Assembly: GCA_021802115.1 (NCBI GenBank)
Contig: JAKABA010000004.1
Span: forward strand, 1-64,000
Source of the DNA: a bacterium
GTDB taxonomy: Bacteria > Chloroflexota > Dormibacteria > UBA8260 > Bog-877
DNA length: 64,000 bases
Direction: 5' to 3'
How positions within the stretch are numbered: the stretch's first letter is position 1; each line of letters starts with the position of its first letter. The notes under the pieces are model-generated. The model was given only the letters and a program-made list of their open reading frames with translations. It was not told the origin of the DNA and made no database searches. Position numbers and translations under genes: made by a program. Shown here in pieces: positions 33,813-48,492 of this stretch.

Positions 33813-35930
33813 TCAACTCTTCCGCTTGGCCGTGATTTCCTCTGCCAGAGACTGCGGCAAGTCCTGGTAGTGGTCGAATTCCATGGTGTAGCTCGCGCGT
33901 CCCTGGGTCATGCTCCGCAACTGAGTGGCATAACCAAACATGTTGGCCAGCGGCACCTCGGCATGCACCGTCTGCATTCCTCGTCGGCTCTCCATGCCCA
34001 GGGTGTGCCCCCGGCGTGAAGCCAGGTCCCCAATGATATCGCCTAGGTTGGCCTCGGGGACGCCGACATCGACCTTCATGATCGGCTCCAGCAGCACCGG
34101 GGCAGCTTTGCGAAGGCCATCCTTCATTCCCATCGACCCAGCGATCTGAAAGGCCTGCTCCGAAGAGTCGACATCGTGGTAGGACCCGTCATACAGGGTC
34201 ACCTTAACGTCGACCACCGGGTAGCCCGCCACCACTCCCGACTGCAGGGCGTCGATGCACCCCTTCTCCACTGGCGCGATGTACTCCTTGGGTATGGTGC
34301 CACCCACGATCTTGTTGATGAACTCGAAGCCCTTCCCGGTCTCGTTGGGCTCGACCTCAAGCTCGCAATGGCCGTACTGGCCGTGGCCGCCGGTCTGACG
34401 GACGAAGCGGCCGGTGCCCTTAGCCTTGCGCCGAATGGTCTCCCGGTAGGCGACCTGGGGCTTGCCCACATTGGCGTCGACTTTGAATTCACGGAGCAGG
34501 CGGTCCACGATCACCTCAAGGTGGAGCTCTCCCATTCCCGAGATCAGGTTTTGCCCCGTTTCGGGCTCGGTCCGGACCTGGAAGGTGGGGTCCTCCTCGG
34601 CCAGCTTCTGAAGGGCGATCCCCAGCTTGTCCTGATCGGCCTTGGTCTTGGGCTCGATCGCGACCGAGATCACCGGCTCCGGGAACACGATGGACTCCAG
34701 CACGATCGGAGCCGCCTCGTCGGTCAAGGTGTCCCCGGTCGAGGTGTGGCGCAGTCCGATGGCGGCGGCTATGTCGCCCGCCAGCACCTGCTCGATCTCC
34801 TCCCTCCGGTTGGCGTGCATCTTCAGAATCCGGCCCACCCGCTCGCGGTCCCCATGGCTGGCGTTGTACACGTAGCTGCCCGACTTGAGGACGCCGCTGT
34901 AGACCCGGAAGAAGGTCAGCTTCCCGACGAATGGATCGGTCATGATCTTGAAGGCCAGAGCCGAGAAGGGCGCGTCGTCCGAAGCCTCGCGGGTCAGTTC
35001 GGCCTCGGTCCGAGGATCCTTGCCCGTAATCGGGGGGCGATCCAGGGGGCTGGGCAGGAACTCGACGACGGCGTCGAGGAGGGGCTGCACGCCTCGGTTG
35101 CGCAGAGCCGCTCCACACAGGACCGGGAAGACCTCCGCCTTGACCACGCCACGCCTCAGCGCCGCGCTGAGCTTGGGGGTGTCGATCGGGCCATCGTCCA
35201 AGTAGGCCTGCATCAGCTCGTCGTCGTATTCCGCAGCCACCTCTACCAATTCCTGGCGAGCGGTCCTAACCCGCTCTCGCATCGACTCCGGGATCTCGGT
35301 GGTCTCGATGGCGGTGCCGAGGTCGTCGGTGTACACGATGGCCTGCTCCCGTAGCAGATCGACAACGCCCTCGAATCCGTCCTCGGCTCCGATCGGCAGC
35401 TGGACCGGAATGGCCCGCGCCCCCAGGCGATCTACGATTGACGCCACCGCGGCGTCGAAGTCCGCCCCGATGCGATCCATCTTGTTGATGAAGCAGATTC
35501 GGGGTACGTCGTAGCGGTCAGCCTGGCGCCACACGGTCTCGGACTGGGGCTCGACCCCGCTGACAGCATCGAAGACCGCGACGGCACCATCGAGCACCCT
35601 AAGGCTACGTTCGACCTCGACCGTGAAGTCCACGTGACCCGGGGTATCGATGATATTGATTTGATGACCGTGCCACTCAGCCGCGGTCGCCGCCGACGTG
35701 ATGGTGATGCCACGCTCCTGCTCCTGCACCATCCAATCCATGGTGGCCGCGCCTTCGTGGACCTCCCCCATCTTATGGATGCGCCCTGTGTAGAAGAGCA
35801 CCCGCTCGGTGGTGGTGGTCTTGCCGGCGTCGATATGCGCCATGATGCCGATGTTGCGGACCCGCTCCAGGGGAACTCGGCGCCCGTGCGCCAGCGGTCC
35901 GCTAGCAGCCATGGTGGTTTGAATGGACAT
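33813..35930 (-). CDS. fusA: elongation factor G
   Basis: 705 residues, five-domain translocase. GTPase motifs: [43 protein letters not shown] (G1 and switch I), [23 protein letters not shown] (G3) and [12 protein letters not shown] (G4). Later come [34 protein letters not shown] and domain IV with [26 protein letters not shown]. The start could be the first ATG or one six codons on. It lies 9 bases after rpsG. Confidence 0.98.
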   Translation of the reverse strand: MSIQTTMAASGPLAHGRRVPLERVRNIGIMAHIDAGKTTTTERVLFYTGRIHKMGEVHEGAATMDWMVQEQERGITITSAATAAEWHGHQINIIDTPGHVDFTVEVERSLRVLDGAVAVFDAVSGVEPQSETVWRQADRYDVPRICFINKMDRIGADFDAAVASIVDRLGARAIPVQLPIGAEDGFEGVVDLLREQAIVYTDDLGTAIETTEIPESMRERVRTARQELVEVAAEYDDELMQAYLDDGPIDTPKLSAALRRGVVKAEVFPVLCGAALRNRGVQPLLDAVVEFLPSPLDRPPITGKDPRTEAELTREASDDAPFSALAFKIMTDPFVGKLTFFRVYSGVLKSGSYVYNASHGDRERVGRILKMHANRREEIEQVLAGDIAAAIGLRHTSTGDTLTDEAAPIVLESIVFPEPVISVAIEPKTKADQDKLGIALQKLAEEDPTFQVRTEPETGQNLISGMGELHLEVIVDRLLREFKVDANVGKPQVAYRETIRRKAKGTGRFVRQTGGHGQYGHCELEVEPNETGKGFEFINKIVGGTIPKEYIAPVEKGCIDALQSGVVAGYPVVDVKVTLYDGSYHDVDSSEQAFQIAGSMGMKDGLRKAAPVLLEPIMKVDVGVPEANLGDIIGDLASRRGHTLGMESRRGMQTVHAEVPLANMFGYATQLRSMTQGRASYTMEFDHYQDLPQSLAEEITAKRKS

Positions 35931-35939
35931 TCAGCGTTC

Positions 35940-36410
35940 TCAATACCGGAAGTGGGAGAAGGCCTTGTTGGACTCCGCCATCTTGTGAGTGTCTTCCTTG
36001 CGCTTGACCGCCTGCCCCATCCCGTTGCTGGCATCCATTAGCTCGGCGGCCAGCTTGTCGGCCATGCTCTTGCCATGGCGCGAGCGGGCGCTGCGGATGA
36101 TCCAGCGCCGAGCCAGGGCGAGCCGCCGATCGTGCCTGATCTCGACGGGAACCTGGTAGGTCGCCCCCCCGACACGCTTGGGCTTAACCTCGAGGATCGG
36201 CGTCGCGTTGCGGATGGCGACGTCGAACACCTCCAACGGCTCCCGCCGCTGGCTCTTGGCGATTCGGGCCAGGGAGTCGTAAACGATCTGCTCGGCTGTG
36301 CTCCGCTTGCCGTTGAGCATGACGCAGTTGATGAACTTGGCGAGCCCCTCACTCCGATAGACGGGGTCAGCCACGATGACTCGGCGGGAGATCCTAGCTC
36401 GGCGAGGCAT
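35940..36410 (-). CDS. rpsG: 30S ribosomal protein S7
   Basis: 156 residues from the ATG at 36410: MPRRARISRRVIVADPVYRSEGLAKFINCVMLNGKRSTAEQIVYDSL, the standard head; the longer frame runs into rpsL. GGATYQVPVEIRHDRRLALARRWIIRSARSRHGKSMADKLAAELMDASNGMGQAVKRKEDTHKMAESNKAFSHFRY closes it. S7 nucleates the 30S head. Confidence 0.97.
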   Translation of the reverse strand: MPRRARISRRVIVADPVYRSEGLAKFINCVMLNGKRSTAEQIVYDSLARIAKSQRREPLEVFDVAIRNATPILEVKPKRVGGATYQVPVEIRHDRRLALARRWIIRSARSRHGKSMADKLAAELMDASNGMGQAVKRKEDTHKMAESNKAFSHFRY

Positions 36411-36411
36411 A

Positions 36412-36795
36412 TCAGCCCTTCGCCGGCTTGTCGCGCTTGGCCCCGTACTTGCTGCGGCCCTGCTTGCGCGCCTTGGTGCCGGCCGTGTCCAGCGCCCCCC
36501 GGATGACGTGGTAACGAACTCCCGGAAGGTCCTTGACCCGCCCGCCCCGCACCAGCACCACTGAGTGCTCCTGGAGGTTATGTCCAATGCCGGGGATGTA
36601 GGCGGTGACCTCGATCTTGCTGGTAAGGCGCACCCTGGCCACCTTCCGAAGCGCCGAGTTGGGCTTCTTGGGAGTGGTCGTGAACACCCGCACGCATACT
36701 CCCCGCCGCTGAGGCGAACTCTTGAGAGCGGGCGACTTGGTCTTCTTGATCACCGGGCTGCGACCCTTGCGGACCAGCTGCTGGATGGTAGGCAA
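36412..36795 (-). CDS. rpsL: 30S ribosomal protein S12 (TTG start)
   Basis: 127 residues from a TTG at 36795, which yields the invariant head (M)[14 protein letters not shown] and has AAGGA eight bases upstream. The next candidate start upstream is an ATG pair about 16 codons back without a ribosome site. Other marks: [87 protein letters not shown]. The decoding-site lysines of [10 protein letters not shown] and GGRVKDLPG are unaltered, so no streptomycin-resistance change is seen there. First gene of the ribosomal superoperon. Confidence 0.96.
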   Translation of the reverse strand: MPTIQQLVRKGRSPVIKKTKSPALKSSPQRRGVCVRVFTTTPKKPNSALRKVARVRLTSKIEVTAYIPGIGHNLQEHSVVLVRGGRVKDLPGVRYHVIRGALDTAGTKARKQGRSKYGAKRDKPAKG

Positions 36796-36854
36796 ACTGA
36801 ACTTGTCCTTGGAGAACGCTGGCCGTTCCGGGGCGACGGCCATCATGGACGCAA

Positions 36855-36872
36855 GCGCCCCTCCGGAGGCGC
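36855..36872 (-). other. hairpin at the start of the str mRNA leader
   Basis: A GC-rich inverted repeat reading GCGCCTCCGGAGGGGCGC on the minus strand lies right at the expected 5' end of the rpsL leader. It could protect the 5' end or be a regulatory stem; the sequence alone does not decide. Confidence 0.35.
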
Positions 36873-36880
36873 GGTGGTTC

Positions 36881-36909
36881 ATTCTACAGTCAGCCCAGGA
36901 CCCTGTCAA
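36881..36909 (-). promoter_or_regulatory. near-consensus sigma70 promoter of the str-S10-spc-alpha superoperon
   Basis: Minus strand: TTGACA (36904-36909), 17-base spacer, TAGAAT (36881-36886). The start is expected near 36874, about 79 bases before the rpsL TTG. This is one of the two best promoters in the window and precedes about 21 kb of minus-strand genes without a long gap. Confidence 0.8.
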
Positions 36910-37152
36910 ACTCGCAGGTAGCGTCGGCGCCCCGGCGCCTCCCCCCGCTTCTCGCTGGAGTTCGATTTGGGCCCCGCCTGACGCCTCCCTTCTGCAAGCG
37001 CTGGAAGCGGGGTCTTCCATCTCGTAAGGCCCCTTCCCGGGTTTGGGATTGGATCGCCCGATGACAGGACGTTCAGCGGGCGAGGGCCTGGAGCCGTGGC
37101 GCCCAAGTGCCGGTTAACGGCCCCGGCACGTCGCTGGGGAACCAGGGCACCG
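36910..37152. other. spacer between anti-sigma gene and str promoter
   Basis: No gene supported. It holds the hairpin at 37107-37129 that follows the anti-sigma stop, and sequence just upstream of the str promoter. No UP-element-like A/T tracts are visible. Confidence 0.5.
37107..37129 (-). terminator. hairpin after the sigma/anti-sigma pair
   Basis: Seven-base perfect arms GTGCCGG and CCGGCAC around a nine-base loop, 24 bases after the anti-sigma stop and before the str promoter. There is no T-run, so it would be a U-less terminator or a stabilising stem. Confidence 0.4.
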
Positions 37153-37383
37153 CTATGGCCCTGCCGGCGCTCGGTCCCCGTCGATCCCTTCAGATCCTCC
37201 CGGGCCCAGCTCGCGCTGCCGCCTGAAGTGGTTGTCGATTGTGACCAGCGCGAGGTACAGGTTGGGACAGGTGGCACATCCGGCCACATGGGCCTCCACC
37301 AACGCCACCTGGTCCTCGCCCAGGTCTCCGTCCAGGAGGTCAGACGCCAGGTCCCGCGCCTCGGCGCAGCTCAGGGTCCCCAC
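37153..37383 (-). CDS. zinc-binding anti-sigma factor (ZAS type, soluble)
   Basis: 76 residues from the GTG at 37383, which overlaps the end of the sigma gene by 13 bases. LSCAEARDLASDLLDGDLGEDQVALVEAHVAGCATCPNLYLALVTIDNH carries HxxxCxxC (HVAGCATC), the zinc centre of anti-sigma domains of the RsrA/ChrR group. There is no membrane segment, so it would act in the cytoplasm, possibly as a redox or zinc sensor. Overlap with the sigma factor gene supports a cognate pair. Inducing signal unknown. Confidence 0.82.
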   Translation of the reverse strand: MGTLSCAEARDLASDLLDGDLGEDQVALVEAHVAGCATCPNLYLALVTIDNHFRRQRELGPGGSEGIDGDRAPAGP

Positions 37384-37907
37384 TCGGCTCCCTCCGCCAG
37401 GGCAGTCACCAGGGCCTGGCGCCCCCGGCGCAGATGAGACTTCACCGTCGCCAGTGGCAGACCCGCCAGCTCGGCGATCTCCCGTTCCGTCCATCCCTCG
37501 ATGTCGTGCAGCACCACGGCTCGATTCTGCGCCGGCGTGAGCCCGGAGAGGGCGCGTCGCAGCACCCGGGCGTCCTCCAGCGCGACTGCCACCCGCTCCG
37601 GGTCCACGGTGTAGGCTGGGTCCCGCCAGAGGGCCTCCCTCCGCAAGGCGAGATCGCGGTTCTGCGTCGAATTTCGGCGCCGAAGGGTGTCCTGACAGGT
37701 GTTGATGCAGATCCGCTGCACCCAGGAGCAGGCATCCGCCTCCCCGCGGAACTTCTCCCGCCCAATCAGGGCCTTGATCACGGAGTCCTGCACGGCATCC
37801 TCGGCCTCCGCCTGATCGCCCAGCATCGATGTTGCCAGCCGGACCAGGCGAGCCCGTGCCGGTTCAACACAGGCCAACAACTCCTCTTCGCTGAGCGGCA
37901 CTGCCAC
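37371..37907 (-). CDS. ECF-family RNA polymerase sigma factor
   Basis: 178 residues from the GTG at 37907. Region 2 is LVRLATSMLGDQAEAEDAVQDSVIKALIGREKFRGEADACSWVQRICINTCQDTLRRR. Region 4 is ALSGLTPAQNRAVVLHDIEGWTEREIAELAGLPLATVKSHLRRGRQAL, an HTH. A 25-residue linker with acidic and hydrophobic residues joins them. It is followed and overlapped by a ZAS anti-sigma gene. It lies between rpoC and the str operon; target promoters cannot be identified here. Confidence 0.93.
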   Translation of the reverse strand: MAVPLSEEELLACVEPARARLVRLATSMLGDQAEAEDAVQDSVIKALIGREKFRGEADACSWVQRICINTCQDTLRRRNSTQNRDLALRREALWRDPAYTVDPERVAVALEDARVLRRALSGLTPAQNRAVVLHDIEGWTEREIAELAGLPLATVKSHLRRGRQALVTALAEGAEWGP

Positions 37908-39194
37908 ATGATCCCGCAGTGAGAGGCCTCAGCGGATGAGTAGACCGAGCGCGAGCGAACCTGGCCGGCCCAGGACCGGCAGCTGAGGGCCGCCGTCCGG
38001 ACCTGGGCTGTGCCACACCCACTGCCCTGGGGGTCAGGCGGAACCGGCATCAGCGCCTCCCAGGTGCCCTGACCCCGAGAGGCGCCCGCCACTGGCAGGG
38101 CCGCACCCCTGCCGCCATGACCGCGCCCACCCGCTGGGCCACCAACCGTGCGCTTCCCATCGGGTCGCGGGCCGAGTTCGCCCGCCGCCAGGATGGCTTC
38201 CGGAAAGTGGAAACCTTGACCACAATGAAGCTCCGCGCCAGGGGTCTGTCGTATTCCCTAAGCGCAGCCAGGGCGCCCACCTTCGAGGGCCTCCTCACCC
38301 CTTTCCACAGTCGACCCGTCTTCAACGCGATCAGATCGTCGTCGATGCCCGTCGGCGCGCGGGAGGGGTCAAGGGGGGGACGGTGCCCAGCGGCGCCCGG
38401 TTCAAGCGGAAGGTCGACCCAGTCGCATCCGGAAGTTCCCGGCTCCGTGCTGCGCTGAACCCAACGGCGGGTCGGGACACCGCCCGGTCGGCGCCGCGGA
38501 GGCGAGATCTCAAGCGAGGCTCGACCGGAGCCGCGTTGGCGATCTGCCCGGCGATGGCCGGGCCGGCAACCGCTTCTCGCGGGACGACTTGCTTGCCCGT
38601 CCCAGCCGCCACGCTCCTCCCAAGCCCCTCCCTCCGCCGGAACCGGCTTCGCCGCTCTGGTCGGAAAGAAGACTGGTCCTGCGGGCCGCTGGCGGTCCAA
38701 AATTCGCCCGCTGCGAACTGGGCCCCTGCTGGCCAGCCGTGATCGCCGGCCCCACTGTGGCATGGCCCCCCTGCCTTCAGCCCAATCCCGCCCTCTGCCG
38801 GTCGACAAGCGGGGCCTCGATCATCTTCCGAACTAGGTGCGCCACCACTCTGGAGTCCAGTTGGGTGCGCCGGAGCGACTCCTCTCCCCCGATATCGAGC
38901 TGGGCCGCCGCACCAACGGGAGGTCGCCCCCGAAGCGCCAATTCAAGGCCGGGCAGTGACCTCCCTCGGGGGCCTGCGTGGTGGCCCAGCAACGAGCTTC
39001 CTGCCAGGTTCCACGCCCCGCCCCAGGGGCATGATCGGGCGCTGCTGAGGCTCGCTAAAGCAAGCGTGAGTGTGGGCTCCCAGGATTCCCATCATCCGGC
39101 CGGCAGACACCCAGATTTGCTTCACCCAGCGCGCCCGACCACACGGGGGGCGGGCTCCAGGTGGCGCCCGCCCGAGGCGGACGCCACCTGCTGC
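37908..39194. other. 1.29 kb region without a convincing gene
   Basis: Between the ECF sigma gene and rpoC. Open frames exist on both strands but their translations are arginine/glycine/proline-rich and match no family I know. Two minus-strand stretches look slightly more protein-like: the one ending near 38050 (around DDDLIALKTGRLWKGV and YDRPLARSFIVVKVSTFRKP) and one at 38777-38992 (around GGEESLRRTQLDSRVVAHLV). They could be gene remains. I found no tRNA, tmRNA, RNase P or SRP RNA signature. Confidence 0.5.
39158..39190 (-). terminator. strong hairpin after rpoC
   Basis: Nine-base perfect arms CAGGTGGCG and CGCCACCTG, extended inside by CCGCC/GGCGG pairing, begin about five bases after the rpoC stop. 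No T-run follows. The position at the end of the rpoBC transcription unit makes it the likely terminator. Confidence 0.6.
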
Positions 39195-43556
<4,362 letters not shown>

Positions 43557-43661
43557 GGCTTGTCCGCCTCCTGGCGAATTGGTGGGTGAGGAAGGGTCCG
43601 GGGGCGGTCGCCTCGCCGAGATCGGCCGCTCCGGTCAAGAGTCTGCGAACTAAGGTCACGC

Positions 43662-46600
43662 CTATCTGCCGATGTCCTCGGCGTCGTCCCGCTCGTCGCG
43701 TTCGAGGTTGATTCCCAGTCCGAGGGGCATGTCTGGCATGTCATCCTCCGCGAAAACGATCTGCTCCTCGTTCTCGGACATGATCTCGACCCCAAGGCCC
43801 AGCCCTTGGAGCTCCTTGACCAGCACCCGGAACGACTCTGGAATCCCCGCGTCCAGGGTGTTGTCGCCCTTGACGATCGCCTCATAGGCCTTGACCCGGC
43901 CGACAATGTCATCCGACTTGATGGTCAGGATCTCCTGAAGGATGTGACTGGCCCCGTAGGCCTCAAGCGCCCACACCTCCATCTCGCCAAAGCGCTGTCC
44001 ACCGAACTGGGCCTTGCCTCCCAGCGGCTGCTGGGTGACCAAGCTGTAGGGGCCGGTGCTCCGGGCGTGGATCTTGTCCTCCACCAAGTGGTGAAGCTTG
44101 AGCATGTAGATCATCCCGACCGTGATGGGCTGGTCGAAGGGCTCACCGGTGCGGCCGTCGCGAAGCACGATCTTGCCGTCCCGAGGCAGCCCCGCACGCT
44201 CCAACTCATCCTCGATCTCCGACTCCGAGGCGCCGTCGAATACCGGGGTGGCAACCTTGATGCCCAGGGCCGAGGCCGCCCACCCGAGGTGAGTTTCCAG
44301 CACCTGGCCCAGGTTCATCCGGCTGGGAACGCCCAGTGGGTTCAGCACGATCTCGACGGGCGTCCCGTCCGGCATGAATGGCAGATCCTCGATCGGGAGG
44401 ATTCTGGCCACCACACCCTTGTTGCCATGGCGGCCGGCCATCTTGTCACCCTGGCTGATCTTCCGCTTCTGGGCTACGTAGATCCGGATCAGCTCGTTGA
44501 CGCCGGCCGGTAGTTCGTCCTTGTTGGTGCGGCTGAAGTGCTTGACGTCGACGACCACGCCCCGCTCTCCGTGGGGAACCCGAAGAGAGCTGTCGCGGAC
44601 CTCCTTGGCCTTCTCCCCGAAGATGGCCCGCAGCAGGCGCTCTTCGGCCGACAGCTCGGACTCCCCCTTGGGAGTGGTCTTGCCGACCAGGATGTCGCCC
44701 TGCTGCACCTCGGCACCCACATAGATGATGCCGCGCTCGTCGAGGTTGCGGAGACTCTCCTCGCCCACGTTCGGAAGCTCTCTGGACACCTCCTCCGGGC
44801 CCAGCTTGGTCTCCCTGACCTCCACCTCGAACTCCTCGATGTGGATCGAGGTGTACTTGTCCTCGCGCACGACCGACTCGCTGATCAGGATGGCATCCTC
44901 ATAGTTGTAGCCCTCCCAGGGCATGAAGGCGACCATGACGTTCTGGCCCAGCGCCAGCTCGCCCTTGTCGGTGGCCGGCCCATCGACCAGCACCGTCCCC
45001 TTGACCACCCGGTCTCCGGGATCGACGATGACCCGCTGGGACAGACAGGTACCCTGGTTGCTGCGGACGAACTTGTGGACCCCGTACCACACGTCGCGCC
45101 CCTCCCCGTCGGGATGGAAGAGTATCCCCAGGCCGCTGTCCTGGCCGCTGCGCACGATCTTGACCCGATCGGAGTCCACCTCCGCCACGGGGACGTTGAT
45201 GCCGATGACGGTGCCATCCGCGGGGGCAACGATCAGCTCGCCGCTGTCCTTGGCCGCGTAAAGCTCCATGCCGGTACCCACCACCGGGGAGTCGGTCGCT
45301 ACCAGCGGCACCGCCTGGCGCTGCATGTTGGAACCCATCAGCGCTCGGTTGGCGTCGTCGTGCTCCAAGAAGGGGATCATGGCCGTCGCCACCGACACGA
45401 TCTGCTTGGGCGACACATCGACGAAGTCCACATCGGTCACCGGCACATCCTTGAACGTGTGCCGAGTCCTGGCTGGGGTGTGCTCCACCAGGAAGCTGCC
45501 CTCGGCCGTGATGGGAGCGTTAGCCTGGGCGACCGTGTACTTGTCCTCCTCGTCGGCGGACAGGAAGTAGACCTCATCGGTCACCCAGGGGCGGATCTTG
45601 ATCTCGGGGATGGAGGCCTGCGCCAGCTTGGCGACCTCCTTCTGCCCCAGAACCGTCCCCGCCGCTAGCCCAGCCGCCTCCTCGCGGAGCTCCCGACCCA
45701 GCACCCGCTCCCTGTCCTGCTCCATCTCCAAGCTGTGGTAGACGCGCCGCAGGGGGGTTTCGATGAAGCCGAAGTCATTCACCCTGGCAAAGGTCGCCAG
45801 GGACCCCATCAGTCCGATGTTCGGTCCCTCGGGGGTCTCGATCGGGCAGATCCGACCGTAGTGGCTGTGATGAACATCTCGCACGTCGAATCCCGCCCGC
45901 TCCCTGGACAGGCCACCCGGGCCCAGCGCCGACAGCCGCCGCTTATGGGTCAGCTCCGACAGGGGGTTGGTCTGGTCCATGAACTGGGAGAGCTGGCTGG
46001 AGCCGAAGAACTCCTTGATCGCCGCCACCACCGGGCGGGCGTTGATCAGCGAGGCGGCGGTGACCGTGGTCGCGTCGCAGATGGTCATCCGCTCCTTGAT
46101 GATCCGCTCCATGCGCAAAAGGCCGGTGCGGAACTGGTTCTGCAGAAGCTCCCCCACCGCCCGCACCCGGCGGTTACCGAGGTGGTCGATGTCGTCGGCC
46201 TCTCCGTGGCCGTTGTTGAGCTCGATCAGGCGCCGCAGAATGTTGATGAAGTCCTCATGGGCAAGGACCCGCAGATCCTTGTCCTCAGCCCGGGCGCGCG
46301 CCTCCGACTCGGAGAATCCCAGCCGCTTGTCCAGCTTGAAGCGTCCCACCCGGCCCAGATCGAAGCGGCGCGGGTTGAAGAACAGTGCCTGCAGCAGGTT
46401 GCGCGCGTTCTCCACCGTGGGCGGATCCCCGGGCCGGATCTTGCGATAAAGCTCGATCAGGGCCTCGTTGACGTCATGGCTCGGGTCCTTCTCCAAGGTG
46501 GCATCGATATAGCGGTGCTCGGGGTCGACGTCGACCTCCTGGAAGAACTGCCTGATGTCGTCGTCCCCGGGATACCCCAGGGCCCGGATCAGGGTGGTCG

Positions 46601-47192
46601 CCTGAAACTTGCGTTTGCGGTCGATCTTGGCGGTCAGGATGTCTTTGTTAGAGGTCTCGATCTCAAGCCAGGCGCCCCGGTTGGGAATGAACTTGACCGC
46701 ATAGAGGGGCCGCCCGGTGACCGGGTGCTCGGCGCCGGCGGTGAAATACACCCCTGGCGAGCGGACCAGCTGGCTGACCACCACCCGCTCGGTGCCATTC
46801 ACTAGGAAGGTCCCCTCCCCGGTCATCATCGGGAAGTCGCCCAGGTAAACCTCCGACTCCTTGATCTCACCGGCGCTCTCGCCGGTCTTGATGTGGAGCC
46901 GAGTCATGATCCGCAGCGGCGCGGCAAAGGTCATGTCCCGATTGCGGCACTCCTCCTGGTCGAACTTGGGCTCCCCGAAGCTGTAGTCGAGGAAGCGGAG
47001 CTCATAGTTCTTGCCGGTGTAGTCCGTGATCGGGTTGATCTCGTCGAACAGCTCGCGCAGCCCCTTCTCGACGAACCAGCGAAATGAGTTCAGCTGGGTC
47101 TCTATGAGGTTGCCCACCTCGAGCATCTCGGGTATCTTCCCGTAGCTGAGACGGGTGGGCGCGGCAGGCAGGGCAGCACGAATTGGGGGCAT
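43662..47192 (-). CDS. rpoB: DNA-directed RNA polymerase beta subunit
   Basis: 1176 residues. Marks: the rifampicin region [75 protein letters not shown], with the usual drug-contact residues unaltered; [44 protein letters not shown]; and [55 protein letters not shown] near the C-terminus. A short acidic tail follows. It starts 135 bases after rplL across two hairpins and precedes rpoC by 105 bases. Confidence 0.97.
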   Translation of the reverse strand: MPPIRAALPAAPTRLSYGKIPEMLEVGNLIETQLNSFRWFVEKGLRELFDEINPITDYTGKNYELRFLDYSFGEPKFDQEECRNRDMTFAAPLRIMTRLHIKTGESAGEIKESEVYLGDFPMMTGEGTFLVNGTERVVVSQLVRSPGVYFTAGAEHPVTGRPLYAVKFIPNRGAWLEIETSNKDILTAKIDRKRKFQATTLIRALGYPGDDDIRQFFQEVDVDPEHRYIDATLEKDPSHDVNEALIELYRKIRPGDPPTVENARNLLQALFFNPRRFDLGRVGRFKLDKRLGFSESEARARAEDKDLRVLAHEDFINILRRLIELNNGHGEADDIDHLGNRRVRAVGELLQNQFRTGLLRMERIIKERMTICDATTVTAASLINARPVVAAIKEFFGSSQLSQFMDQTNPLSELTHKRRLSALGPGGLSRERAGFDVRDVHHSHYGRICPIETPEGPNIGLMGSLATFARVNDFGFIETPLRRVYHSLEMEQDRERVLGRELREEAAGLAAGTVLGQKEVAKLAQASIPEIKIRPWVTDEVYFLSADEEDKYTVAQANAPITAEGSFLVEHTPARTRHTFKDVPVTDVDFVDVSPKQIVSVATAMIPFLEHDDANRALMGSNMQRQAVPLVATDSPVVGTGMELYAAKDSGELIVAPADGTVIGINVPVAEVDSDRVKIVRSGQDSGLGILFHPDGEGRDVWYGVHKFVRSNQGTCLSQRVIVDPGDRVVKGTVLVDGPATDKGELALGQNVMVAFMPWEGYNYEDAILISESVVREDKYTSIHIEEFEVEVRETKLGPEEVSRELPNVGEESLRNLDERGIIYVGAEVQQGDILVGKTTPKGESELSAEERLLRAIFGEKAKEVRDSSLRVPHGERGVVVDVKHFSRTNKDELPAGVNELIRIYVAQKRKISQGDKMAGRHGNKGVVARILPIEDLPFMPDGTPVEIVLNPLGVPSRMNLGQVLETHLGWAASALGIKVATPVFDGASESEIEDELERAGLPRDGKIVLRDGRTGEPFDQPITVGMIYMLKLHHLVEDKIHARSTGPYSLVTQQPLGGKAQFGGQRFGEMEVWALEAYGASHILQEILTIKSDDIVGRVKAYEAIVKGDNTLDAGIPESFRVLVKELQGLGLGVEIMSENEEQIVFAEDDMPDMPLGLGINLERDERDDAEDIGR

Positions 47193-47280
47193 GGGCTAAA
47201 GTTCTCCAGGCAAGCGCAGACATAGGGTGAACTTCACAGTGGCGGAAGCTCAATGCTACCACACTGCGGCGTCACACCTG

Positions 47281-47294
47281 CTGGGGCACCCCAG
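47281..47294 (-). other. short perfect hairpin in the rplL-rpoB spacer
   Basis: CTGGGG and CCCCAG separated by two bases. Together with the stem at 47307-47329 it makes a two-stem spacer before rpoB, where many bacteria have an attenuator and an RNase processing site. Confidence 0.4.
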
Positions 47295-47306
47295 CCTAGC
47301 GGTTCA

Positions 47307-47329
47307 AGGACGGCTCGGGAGTCCGTCCT
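47307..47329 (-). terminator. attenuator-like hairpin overlapping the rplL stop
   Basis: GGACGG and CCGTCC arms (7 pairs with the flanking A-T) and an inner CTC/GAG pairing; it starts within the rplL stop codon and is followed on the minus strand by TT only. A partial terminator here would lower rpoBC relative to L10 and L12. Confidence 0.45.
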
Positions 47330-47711
47330 ACTTGATCTCGGCGCTCGCGCCTGCCTCCTGGATCTTCTTGGCGATGGATTCGGCCTCCTCGCGAGTGATC
47401 CCTTCCTTGACCGCCTTGGGAGCACCGTCGACCAAGTCCTTGGCCTCTTTCAAGCCCAGGCCCGTGATCTCCCGCACCGCCTTGATCGCGGCGATTTTCT
47501 GGTCACCGGCGGCGGTCAGGACGACTGCGAACTCAGTCTGCTCCTCGACCTCGGCCACAGCCCCAGGGCCGGCAGCCACCGCCGCCATCGCGACCGGAGC
47601 GGCAGCGGTTATCCCATACTTCTCTTCGATCAGCTTCTTGGCGTTGACCAGATCCAGTACGGTCCAGTCCGCCAGCGCTTCCACGAAGTCCTCGACTTTA
47701 ACCTTGGCCAC
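47328..47711 (-). CDS. rplL: 50S ribosomal protein L7/L12
   Basis: 127 residues. The N-terminal dimerisation helices ([29 protein letters not shown]), an Ala/Gly hinge, and the factor-binding C-terminal domain [68 protein letters not shown] are complete. Several copies form the stalk with L10. It follows rplJ after 70 bases. Confidence 0.97.
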   Translation of the reverse strand: MAKVKVEDFVEALADWTVLDLVNAKKLIEEKYGITAAAPVAMAAVAAGPGAVAEVEEQTEFAVVLTAAGDQKIAAIKAVREITGLGLKEAKDLVDGAPKAVKEGITREEAESIAKKIQEAGASAEIK

Positions 47712-47781
47712 TTGCTATCTCCTCCGCTCACTAACCTTCCAATCCACCGACTTGGTTCTCTTTCGATATGAACAGGGCTGG

Positions 47782-48330
47782 TCAGGCCGCCTCCGCCTGC
47801 TTCGCGTCCAGAAGCCCAACAAGGTCCCGGACGGGTGCCTCCAGCAGACCCGCCAGCTGCGCCATCGGGGCCTCGAGCACCCCTAGGAGCTGCGCCATCA
47901 GCACTTCGCGAGACGGCAGCTCCGCCAGCTGCCTGACCTCGGCCGCGTTGAGGGCGCGGCCCTCGGCGATGCCACCCCGGACCATGTCGGGGCGGCGGTT
48001 GGCCCGCGCGTACTCGATCAACAGGCGAGCGGGAGCGCTCAGATCGTCGTAACCGATGGCGAGAGCGGTCGGCCCCACCAGCTGGCCCTGGAGCTCGGCC
48101 AGACCGGCCTGTTCGCTGGCCCGCCTGGCCAGGGTGTTCTTGACCACCACGTAATCGATCCCTGCGCCACGAAGAGCGGCTCGAAGCGTCTCCAACTGCT
48201 CCACGGTCAGACCCCGATAGTCCGACAGCACGGCGCTGCTCATGCGGCCCAGCTTCTCGGCCAGGTCGGCCACATTGCGCTGCTTCTCCTCGGGAATGCG
48301 GGCGGCACCATGGTGCTTCGCGGCGATCAT
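47782..48330 (-). CDS. rplJ: 50S ribosomal protein L10
   Basis: 182 residues from the ATG at 48330 (MIAAKHHGAARIPEEKQRNVADLAEKLGRMSSAVLSDYRGLTVEQLETLRAALR), the normal head; the frame from 48360 adds ten unlikely residues. VVKNTLARRASEQAG and LVGPTALAIGYDD are typical. The C-terminal helix with repeated LLG..EAP(V/M) segments binds L12 dimers. GGAGG lies close before the ATG. In many bacteria L10 binds its own leader. Confidence 0.96.
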   Translation of the reverse strand: MIAAKHHGAARIPEEKQRNVADLAEKLGRMSSAVLSDYRGLTVEQLETLRAALRGAGIDYVVVKNTLARRASEQAGLAELQGQLVGPTALAIGYDDLSAPARLLIEYARANRRPDMVRGGIAEGRALNAAEVRQLAELPSREVLMAQLLGVLEAPMAQLAGLLEAPVRDLVGLLDAKQAEAA

Positions 48331-48485
48331 CCGTCTCCACCTCCTGCCCCCGGGATCCAAGAGTCAGGCTGGAGCGGAGACCAGGTGGCGTCACCTGCTC
48401 CCAACTGTTCACCTGCGCGGGGTGGGATTTTGAGCACTGCTGCCCCCGCGGTCTCGGGCGCCGGGGAACGCGACTGTTCCAAGCG
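48331..48485 (-). promoter_or_regulatory. probable L10 leader mRNA upstream of rplJ
   Basis: A 155-base leader would result from the -10 box at 48493-48498. The gap between rplA and rplJ (285 bases) is long for this tight cluster, and this is where L10-L12 autoregulatory leaders lie in other bacteria. I can see GC-rich complementary stretches but did not derive a fold. Confidence 0.4.
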
Positions 48486-48492
48486 AGGCTTG

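Noticed and set aside
38050..38808. 252-codon minus-strand frame in the gap after the ECF sigma gene
   Set aside because: Mostly Arg/Gly/Pro with no domain, competing frames on both strands; kept only as a possible gene remnant.
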